From contig NZ_JBBBNV010000052.1 of NCBI RefSeq assembly GCF_037137075.1, positions 1-12,328 on the forward strand: a stretch of 12,328 nt of DNA, in the 5' to 3' direction. Positions 7,042 to 12,328 of the stretch are shown piece after piece. The position numbers and the translations under genes were made by a program. How positions within the stretch are numbered: position 1 is the first letter of the stretch; each line of letters starts with the position of its first letter. The notes beneath the pieces were generated by a model, which worked only from the letters and a program-made list of their open reading frames with translations, had not been told where the DNA came from and searched no databases. This DNA is from JBBBNV01 sp037137075 (GTDB lineage Bacteria > Bacillota > Bacilli > Paenibacillales > NBRC-103111).

Positions 7042-7917
7042 TTAACCTTCCTCCAGCCATTCTACTATTTCAGGTTTCAACCATGAAAGCGCATCCCTAT
7101 TTATTTCTTTTGCCAAGTCTAAACACGCTATTCCAGCTTTCTTATCATTCAACCGATAAGCAAAGCCCACACATTTCAAATAAGCTCGCATCGCGATTTC
7201 ATTGGTATATTTACTCTTATGCTTGCTCAGATTTTCTAACGATAATTCCAGACACCGCTCTTGCACTTCGCGAGCTTTTGTCATGGATAACGAAGTCGTA
7301 TTATCGCGATAAAGATAATGGTTTTCCTCGGTTCTTACAAACTTCTTCCCCGCGTTGTACGATTTTAACCAAAACTGCCAATCTTCTACCAGGAACCACT
7401 TGGATTCATAACCGCCTACGTCGAAATAGACCTGACTTCTAAATAGAAAATATCCGCCTACACAAGATAGGATAGGAATTTCCTCCGGGCTGCCGATCGA
7501 TGCAATGGCATTGCTTTTCTCGATTACGTGTCCAGCATCATCTATAATGCTTTCGTTTCCATATACAAGGTCTACATCGTGTCGTTGTACCAATACATCA
7601 ACCAAATGTTTGATGGCATTCGGCTTATAGATGTTGTCATCGCTTGTCCATGTAAAAAAGACACCTTTTGCTGCATCAAATCCTGTATTTAAGGCTTGAG
7701 GCAAATATTGATTTTGGGAATGGCGTATTGTTCGAACGCGTCTATCCTTCCTGGCATACTCCTCTATAATTCCGGGCGTCTCATCTGTACTGCAATCATC
7801 AACTATTATCAATTCGAAGTTTGTGTACGTTTGCGAAAGTATGCTGTCCACTGATTGGCAGAGAAAACGTGCACCGTTATAGACCGGAAGCACGATTGAC
7901 ACTAAGTGTTGGTTCAT
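7042..7917 (-). CDS. Family 2 glycosyltransferase, tandem paralogue A
   Basis: A 291-residue GT2 enzyme. The start at MNQHLVSIVLP (7917) is preferred over an ATG eight codons upstream (7941) because GGAGGG lies 5-6 nt before it. GT-A landmarks: SIVLPVYNGARFL (7-19), VDDCSTD (39-45), TSDDN (91-95) and VEDWQFWL (177-184). It is closely similar to the downstream GT2 (5965-6828) through residue ~210, with a longer middle loop (about 130-145) and a different C-terminal ~80 residues. It follows the cytidylyltransferase gene by 54 nt, so the two are likely co-transcribed. It probably adds a sugar to a lipid-linked or polymeric glycan at the inner face of the membrane; specificity is unknown. Confidence 0.9.
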   Translation of the reverse strand: MNQHLVSIVLPVYNGARFLCQSVDSILSQTYTNFELIIVDDCSTDETPGIIEEYARKDRRVRTIRHSQNQYLPQALNTGFDAAKGVFFTWTSDDNIYKPNAIKHLVDVLVQRHDVDLVYGNESIIDDAGHVIEKSNAIASIGSPEEIPILSCVGGYFLFRSQVYFDVGGYESKWFLVEDWQFWLKSYNAGKKFVRTEENHYLYRDNTTSLSMTKAREVQERCLELSLENLSKHKSKYTNEIAMRAYLKCVGFAYRLNDKKAGIACLDLAKEINRDALSWLKPEIVEWLEEG

Positions 7918-7971
7918 AAACCCTCCATTTCTTTGCCTCAAAAATAGTACAGCAGTGCATATTGGAAATAT

Positions 7972-8688
7972 TTATACCCCCAATATTTGACGATTTTCCA
8001 TAGCTTCATGTAAAGCCCTGAAAATATAATAGTCCTGCGGTGCAGTAATCTTGATATTATTAGGTGTGCTTCTTACTATGTGCAGTTTCACCCCATATAA
8101 GCTGCATAAATGTGCTGAATCAAGAGGAGTATGCCCGTCATTCTCCGCCTGTTGATACAGGTCCCATATATCCCCGTACCTAAACGTTTGAGGCGCTTTG
8201 GCAACAAACATCTCGCTCCTTTTAGGTATGTTATCAATCTCATTGCCATTACTGCTCTGTATAATGCTTTCAAATGTAGCTTCACAGGTTATCGCGTTGC
8301 CGCAGCGCTTTGCGGTTGCAATGTTTTCAGAAATTAGATTCTCGTTTATCAAAGGACGGACACCGTCGTGAATTAACACAATATCATCGGAAGCATGCGT
8401 GCCTCTCATAGCTTTAAGCCCATTATAAATGGACTTGTCACCACTGATCCCGCCGGCTATAATTTTAGAAACCTTGCGGATATCGTATAATTTCAAAAAG
8501 CGTTTCAACTCTTTAATCCAACTCTCTAGGCAAACAACTATGATATTATCAATCTCGGGGTGCCACTCAAAATGTTCAATGGTATATATAATGATAGGCT
8601 TACCATGTAGTTCTAGAAACTGTTTAGGCTTCGAAGCAGAATTCATACGCTGCCCTGTACCGCCAGCAAAAATCAATGCAGTTATCAT
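7972..8688 (-). CDS. IspD/TarI-family cytidylyltransferase
   Basis: A 238-residue nucleotidyltransferase that should couple CTP to a polyol- or sugar-phosphate, giving a CDP-activated precursor plus pyrophosphate. It shows the N-terminal CTP-binding AGGTGQRM (8-15), the conserved KPKQF (20-24), IHDGVRP (106-112), KAPQTF (164-169) and NIKITAPQD (211-219). These match the family of 2-C-methyl-erythritol-4-phosphate (IspD) and ribitol-5-phosphate (TarI) cytidylyltransferases. GKPIIIYTIEHF and the glycan-locus setting favour a TarI-like role over isoprenoid synthesis, but no TarJ-type reductase is in the window, so the substrate remains open. Length is normal. The Shine-Dalgarno sequence is weak (GGAAGAG, then GAG close to ATG). 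It begins a new gene block after the terminator at 9154-9194. Confidence 0.85.
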   Translation of the reverse strand: MITALIFAGGTGQRMNSASKPKQFLELHGKPIIIYTIEHFEWHPEIDNIIVVCLESWIKELKRFLKLYDIRKVSKIIAGGISGDKSIYNGLKAMRGTHASDDIVLIHDGVRPLINENLISENIATAKRCGNAITCEATFESIIQSSNGNEIDNIPKRSEMFVAKAPQTFRYGDIWDLYQQAENDGHTPLDSAHLCSLYGVKLHIVRSTPNNIKITAPQDYYIFRALHEAMENRQILGV

Positions 8689-9247
8689 AATCTCACTCTT
8701 CCAATCTGATAGTGGTATTTGAACTATAATCTTGAGGCTAATGATGCACAGATGGCTAGATGTTTTTCGCGTTTGAATGATATTGGCAGCACCTTGTAAA
8801 ACGCGGATTCCCGTATTCTCTCTATATCCATCTTAAGGTAAATCTCGCATTCCCCTCAATATATCGTCAAGCTTACCCACTTTCTACTATCTTGCGCCGA
8901 GTAAATCTCGAAGTAAAAAAACTCTTGCTTACTTTATCGGTTATTAAGCCATCGTTTTTAATATCGAACACAGTAACACATCTGAACAATAATAGTACAC
9001 GGAAATAACTGCATGAGCGAATTCCTAACTAATACCGGACTTGAATGCGTACAATGAATCGTTTCATAGCGTGCGCGTGCTGGTAAGGTTTTGTTTAGCA
9101 ATTACGAGCCTGCCTCCCTAGATGAAGCTCCTCTCCTATTTCCACAACAACCGAAAAAGCATGGGGGCTTGAGTCGCAAGCCTCCATGCTTTTTTCTGAA
9201 CGAGTCAAGGTAGTTAAGGATATCTCCAGGATTTAGGGTCCGGACCG
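8689..9247. other. 559-nt gap with a terminator and decayed coding debris
   Basis: No intact gene is visible. The side near 9248 holds the terminator at 9154-9194. Minus-strand frames toward the cytidylyltransferase carry protein-like stretches broken by stops and frame changes. The first, about 8859-8930, is open to a TGA at 8856-8858 and contains EFFYFEIYSAQDSRKW. The second continues in the same frame from there to TAG at 8724-8726 and contains FYKVLPISFKREKHL; it has an ATG at 8829-8831 but no ribosome binding site. A run of seven T (minus strand) near 8920 sits where another open frame, with VFDIKNDGLITDKVSK, would join by a frameshift. This looks like a degraded gene but is not proven. 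No convincing -35/-10 pair for the downstream gene was found here, although some promoter is expected after the terminator. Confidence 0.4.
9154..9194 (-). terminator. Strong bidirectional hairpin terminator
   Basis: The arms 9154-9171 and 9177-9194 form an 18-bp stem with one G-T pair around the 5-base loop AGTCG. The core is AGCATGGGGGCTTG against CAAGCCTCCATGCT. The stem is flanked by A5 on one side and T6 on the other, so it gives a U tract on either strand. It sits 54 nt past the stop of the glycerophosphotransferase-like gene and should end the SDR/transferase transcript, separating it from the cytidylyltransferase block. Confidence 0.9.
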
Positions 9248-10855
9248 TTATAACTTTAATTCTTCTTTCACGTAGTGGATAATTTTATCCCCGCTTCTTT
9301 CATTTGCCGAAACCCCGAATCTTTTATAGGCCGTTTTCAGAAGAGAATTCCATTCAACGGTATTCTCGTAATCCTCTATATGGGTAATGTACTGCAAGAA
9401 ACTCCATAAATCATACTGGTTTGCGTCATCAAAGAAAAAACCATATAGCGGCATATCCCTATATACTGGACTTCCGGACAGATACATGTTCAAACATTTC
9501 GTGAAATGAAGCAGCTTCTCGTTGAAGTCACCTTCGCCCTCTGCCACAGAAACATTATCGCAGGTGTGCAAAGCCATCATTGGTTTAAGCGTTGCTCCGT
9601 ATAAAAGGGCTACCGATGAGCCGCCCCACCCATAATAGGCATCGCTCCATGCGATGGCTCTGTACAAGTCTGTCGTGTCATCATAAATGCCCGAAGCCTC
9701 GCGCCTATACTCCTTTATAATCTCCCTGTATTCATCCGCCATTCCCAAACGCATGCTGTCAAATGTCGCCATAGAAAGCGGGTGCGGCCTCCACCACAAA
9801 ACAAAATCATCGCGATGTTTGAAAACATCCAAGACCGAACGTAATTTTTTTAGAAACTGCTCTCCGAATTGTAAAATTTCCGCTAAGCTCGTGTTATAAA
9901 AGACAACCTTTTTGCGAGTACCGTTCGCGTCTTCAATTAAATCTCGCCATTCATCCGTCAATCCATAGTCTTCACGTTTCATTTGTATTACTTTATCGAA
10001 CTTCGGCGATCCGAGCGCCACGAACTTTTTCTTGCTATCGCCGATTTTACCCGATAAATTGCGTGCTACTTCATTTTTCTTGAAAAAATTAATATACCTT
10101 TTCTGTTCCAGATCATTTGGCACAATTGTTTTATGAGCATATATCGTTCCACTATTAAAACAAAAGTGTTCTTGTACTTTTTCGGTCACAAAATACGGAA
10201 TATAAACCAACAGCTCAGTCAGTTTACACAACTTCTCGCTATAATAATCGGGGTGAACAGACGTAACAATGTTAGTCACGTCATAAGGATTGTGTATAAA
10301 GATCACGTCCGGCCTACGGCTTGCAACATCATAGTCACGCCAATTTGTAACTTCAACATAGTCAGGATACAAATCGCCGTCGTAATGCACTTCTTTCACC
10401 GAACCATCGGGATTCCTCGAAAAATAAGGAATAGGCACGCAATATACGTCACATTGCGGATCTTCCTTCGCGGCCAAATATACACTTTCTAACGCATCGA
10501 ACATACTGAGCTGGTAAGGGAAGAATACGACTTCAATCTTGTTCGGCTTCAGCTCACTTTCAACCGAATTCTTAATCTTCACAAGCTGTTGTTTGAGCTC
10601 CTTTACTATTTCCCGATCATTGTTGTCTATGCTCGCCCGGTACAACAACTCGCAGTATTCTTCGAGTAAGGCGACAGTCTGGGTTCCTTCGCCCTCAATG
10701 TTCTCGATGTATTGTCCAATCTGCACGGCAAATCCCTGACAATCAGCAAGCAAATTCCCCACTATCTCCGGTGCGGTTTGCTTGCTTAGCACGTCCTGCG
10801 CTTCATTTAGAGTCTCCAACAACTCAAATATTGTTTTCTGATGTAATTTCCGCAT
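9248..10855 (-). CDS. CDP-glycerol glycerophosphotransferase-like (TagB/TagF-like GT-B) protein
   Basis: A 535-residue protein likely to transfer a polyol-phosphate from a CDP-activated donor to a glycan. The first ~100 residues are charged and helical, possibly coiled-coil. The rest resembles the GT-B fold of CDP-glycerol:poly(glycerophosphate) glycerophosphotransferases: KIEVVFFPYQLSMFD (106-120), PDVIFIHNPYD (182-192), LLVYIPYFV (215-223), WRPHP (355-359) and SDAYYGWGGSSVALLYG (404-420). In TagF-type enzymes the R-x-HP and SD...SS/D segments bind the donor pyrophosphate. No transmembrane segment is seen. The gene starts directly after the TAA of the SDR gene (TAAATG), with AGGGG about 8 nt upstream, so the two form one unit ended by the terminator at 9154-9194. 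The family is moderately clear; donor and acceptor are unknown. Confidence 0.75.
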   Translation of the reverse strand: MRKLHQKTIFELLETLNEAQDVLSKQTAPEIVGNLLADCQGFAVQIGQYIENIEGEGTQTVALLEEYCELLYRASIDNNDREIVKELKQQLVKIKNSVESELKPNKIEVVFFPYQLSMFDALESVYLAAKEDPQCDVYCVPIPYFSRNPDGSVKEVHYDGDLYPDYVEVTNWRDYDVASRRPDVIFIHNPYDVTNIVTSVHPDYYSEKLCKLTELLVYIPYFVTEKVQEHFCFNSGTIYAHKTIVPNDLEQKRYINFFKKNEVARNLSGKIGDSKKKFVALGSPKFDKVIQMKREDYGLTDEWRDLIEDANGTRKKVVFYNTSLAEILQFGEQFLKKLRSVLDVFKHRDDFVLWWRPHPLSMATFDSMRLGMADEYREIIKEYRREASGIYDDTTDLYRAIAWSDAYYGWGGSSVALLYGATLKPMMALHTCDNVSVAEGEGDFNEKLLHFTKCLNMYLSGSPVYRDMPLYGFFFDDANQYDLWSFLQYITHIEDYENTVEWNSLLKTAYKRFGVSANERSGDKIIHYVKEELKL

Positions 10856-11911
10856 TTATTTCCCCTGCCAATCCAGAATCATTCGTCTATACATATCAGC
10901 CAACCCGTATTGCGGCCGCCAGCCTAATGACTTCAGCTTATCTGCATTGAGCCTAAAACCGACTTCAGGCGCGTAACCGCGTTTTGCAATGTCGCTGGGT
11001 ATCTCGACAACTGTTTTTATTCTACCTTGACAAATTTCGCTTGCAACCATTTCCGCCATTTCCCGGATGGTTGTGCTTGCCTCTTGGTTTGCAATATTGT
11101 AGGCTTGTCCATTAAGACCCCTCAATAAGAGCGAAAGCAACCCGCGTACAGCGTCAGCTAAGTAGCAGTAATTCCCTCTAGTTTTCCCCTCAGTATGCAA
11201 AATTATATTTTCTCCCGCCATCGCACTACGTGCAAATTGAGCGAACACCCGCGTATCGGCTTTCGGGGTCCCAGCGCCAAAAACTTGCGCCAATCGTGCT
11301 ACTTTTACCGGAAGTCCGTACTGCACGGCATAAGCAGTACACAAGCTCTCACATAGCCGTTTACTTTCAGAATAGCTGCTGCGCGGGTTATATAAATCCA
11401 AATACCCCAAGTCTGCCTCCTGCACCTGTCCATGTAAATTCTGTCCATAGACCTCCATTGATGACAGGTAGACAACACTTTTAGAGTCTCGCTCTTTGGC
11501 AAGCTCCAATATGTTTCTTGTGCCATCGACCGCTGTGGTTATTACATCAACCGGTTTCGCCACCATATCTGCCGATCTGGTAATTGCTGCGCAGTGGAAG
11601 ATATAGTCCAGTTTGCCGGGGAGGGCTTCCATCGTTAAAGGGCGACGAATATCACCACTAATAAACGCATCTAGTCCGCAGTCTTTCGTCAACCTTTCTC
11701 CCTTAACACTGTCTCTTCCGTTCCCGATTAGACTAAGATTAAGCTGATATTTTTGACTGGCTGCGCTTAGCGCAAAAGCCAGTGCTGTACCAATTAACCC
11801 GGTCGCACCGGTAATAAGTACTGATTTATTCGACATTTCGTGCCACGGCAGATGCGGGTCGGAAATGATTTGTTCTATATCTTCACAAAAAACACGATTA
11901 GGCAAGCACAT
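10856..11911 (-). CDS. NAD-dependent epimerase/dehydratase (extended SDR)
   Basis: A 351-residue nucleotide-sugar epimerase/dehydratase-type enzyme, cytoplasmic, probably altering the sugar or polyol part of an activated precursor. It has the NAD-binding GATGLIG (35-41), the active-site serine region YLSSMEVYG (148-156) and the catalytic YSESK (Y180, K184). RLAQVFGAG (206-214) and a C-terminal substrate-binding region follow. The ~26-residue leader before the Rossmann fold (EDIEQIISDPHLPWHE) resembles that of capsule-locus SDRs, often found near IspD-like cytidylyltransferases. This, and AAAAGGAG just upstream (3-nt spacer, rather tight), support the first ATG. It is the first gene of the locus after the promoter at 12066-12074, and its TAA abuts the next ATG. 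The exact reaction (epimerisation, dehydration or decarboxylation) cannot be read from the sequence. Confidence 0.88.
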   Translation of the reverse strand: MCLPNRVFCEDIEQIISDPHLPWHEMSNKSVLITGATGLIGTALAFALSAASQKYQLNLSLIGNGRDSVKGERLTKDCGLDAFISGDIRRPLTMEALPGKLDYIFHCAAITRSADMVAKPVDVITTAVDGTRNILELAKERDSKSVVYLSSMEVYGQNLHGQVQEADLGYLDLYNPRSSYSESKRLCESLCTAYAVQYGLPVKVARLAQVFGAGTPKADTRVFAQFARSAMAGENIILHTEGKTRGNYCYLADAVRGLLSLLLRGLNGQAYNIANQEASTTIREMAEMVASEICQGRIKTVVEIPSDIAKRGYAPEVGFRLNADKLKSLGWRPQYGLADMYRRMILDWQGK

Positions 11912-12065
11912 TTACTCCTTTTCATCCAGACATGCCGTATTTTTCGAATCTTGTAGAGGGTACAACCCCACAATTGATCTTCGCGTCATCTCTATCAAGT
12001 CCACCAAAACAACCACCAAGCTGACAGCCCCTATCTTTATTGTATAAAGTCAGTTATCCAATAAA

Positions 12066-12074
12066 ATTATAACA
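12066..12074 (-). promoter_or_regulatory. Extended -10 promoter for the glycan locus
   Basis: On the minus strand TGTTATAAT is a perfect TGn-TATAAT extended -10. No good -35 (TTGACA-like) lies 16-18 nt upstream, which is common for extended -10 promoters. Transcription would begin near 12058, giving a leader of about 147 nt before the SDR start codon. The leader holds only short inverted repeats (TTGTA/TACAA near 11965) and no recognised riboswitch. This is the only convincing promoter motif seen on the minus strand. Confidence 0.6.
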
Positions 12075-12110
12075 TAGATAATGGGCTAAGTATGTTCCCA
12101 GAATGAATCG

Positions 12111-12185
12111 TCATTGAGAGAGGCTTTCCTCGATGTCCATTCGGTTCCAAATCAGCTGACGAAGCAGCGGAAAAGCTAGAGAAAA
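12111..12185 (-). pseudogene. C-terminal remnant of a gene cut by the right IS66 copy
   Basis: Twenty-four codons are open from the exact IS junction (12185) to TGA at 12111-12113 and include FPLLRQLIWNRMDIEESL. No start codon or ribosome site precedes them, because IS DNA begins at 12186. It has the look of a protein C-terminus from a minus-strand gene that once lay upstream of the SDR, but it is too short to assign and may be chance. Confidence 0.35.
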
Positions 12186-12237
12186 GTAAGCGTCAAACCA
12201 ATCCCACCTGTTCGTAGGCAAAGCAATCCCTCATAAT

Positions 12238-12268
12238 GAATCCATCCTGCCAACGAGAGGATGGATTC
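12238..12268 (+). repeat. Perfect hairpin over the IS tnpA start (right copy)
   Basis: GAATCCATCC (12238-12247) and GGATGGATTC (12259-12268) form a perfect 10-bp stem with an 11-base loop. The 3' arm and loop edge contain the GAGAGG Shine-Dalgarno-like sequence and the first ATG (12261). In a transcript entering from outside the IS, both would be base-paired. Confidence 0.75.
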
Positions 12269-12328
12269 TAAATTGGAAATGAATCTGCAAGCCATATGGA
12301 GCGAGCGGATCGCGGCCTACCAGGCCAG
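12261..12328 (+). CDS. IS66-type TnpA-like accessory protein, N-terminal fragment (right copy)
   Basis: Same protein start as at the left end, reading off the window to the right. In-frame ATGs lie at 12261 and 12279; the second begins MNLQAIWSERIAAYQA. The visible sequence is identical to the left copy, since the two base differences fall upstream of both starts. Only 22 codons are visible, so function is inferred from IS66-family knowledge. Confidence 0.65.
   Translation, partial: MDSKLEMNLQAIWSERIAAYQA

Larger units (their letters stand above)
12186..12328 (+). mobile_element. IS66-family insertion sequence, terminal 143 bp (partial, right copy)
   Basis: Inverted copy of 1-143, differing at two positions. 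It begins with the tip GTAAGCGTCAAACC at 12186 and continues outward past the window. The host sequence to its left, including a possible gene C-terminus, ends exactly at 12185. Together the two copies enclose a 12-kb segment. This could be a composite arrangement, two separate insertions, or simply a sequence contig that stops inside a repeated element at both ends. The equal length on both sides makes the last explanation attractive for the window limits. Confidence 0.8.

Noticed and set aside
8725..8730. Plus-strand TATAAT as a promoter
   Set aside because: No -35 at a suitable distance and no plus-strand gene downstream.
11940..12060. Riboswitch or JUMPstart-like element in the SDR leader
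   Set aside because: Only short weak inverted repeats are present and no known consensus is matched.
144..12185. A proven composite transposon with target-site duplication
   Set aside because: The inner flanks carry no matching 8-mers and the outer IS ends are outside the window, so it cannot be shown.

Overview
The window is 12.3 kb from what looks like a Gram-positive (Firmicutes) chromosome. The signs are strong GGAGG-type ribosome binding sites, moderate to low GC, IspD/TarI- and CDP-glycerol-transferase-like proteins typical of teichoic-acid or capsule loci, and IS66-type insertion-sequence ends. A Paenibacillus-like or other spore-former-like host would fit, but that is inference. No rRNA, tRNA, CRISPR array or replication gene was seen.

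Layout. Both ends of the window are the same 143-bp IS66-family terminal segment in opposite orientation (1-143 and 12186-12328). Each segment includes the first codons of an outward-reading IS protein. Inside the left copy, on the + strand, lies the 3' part of an AT-rich gene for a PD-(D/E)xK nuclease-like protein, cut at its 5' end by the IS. Everything from about 1222 to 11911 is on the minus strand and forms a surface-polysaccharide locus. In transcription order it encodes an extended SDR (sugar nucleotide epimerase/dehydratase type), a CDP-glycerol glycerophosphotransferase-like protein, a strong terminator, a 559-nt gap with gene debris, an IspD/TarI-type cytidylyltransferase, a family-2 glycosyltransferase (GT2), more gene debris, a second GT2 that is a close tandem paralogue of the first, a 1165-residue multidomain protein, and a third, unrelated GT2. 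A hairpin terminator closes the locus at 1052-1103. A promoter with a perfect extended -10 lies upstream of the SDR gene, between it and the right IS.

How the genes may work together (inference). The cytidylyltransferase and SDR would supply a CDP-activated polyol or sugar. The three GT2 enzymes would build a repeating unit. The glycerophosphotransferase-like enzyme would add polyol-phosphate. The giant protein would modify or cap the glycan.

The giant protein is the most notable item. Its order is Rossmann-like domain, alpha/alpha-toroid-like domain, class I methyltransferase, second Rossmann-like domain (an internal repeat of the first), kinase-like domain, second methyltransferase. The kinase plus methyltransferase pairing recalls chain-terminating kinase/methyltransferases of O-antigen loci such as WbdD, but here it is fused to four further domains. 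The locus has clearly been rearranged: IS insertions at both edges, gene remnants in the gaps, and a recent GT duplication.
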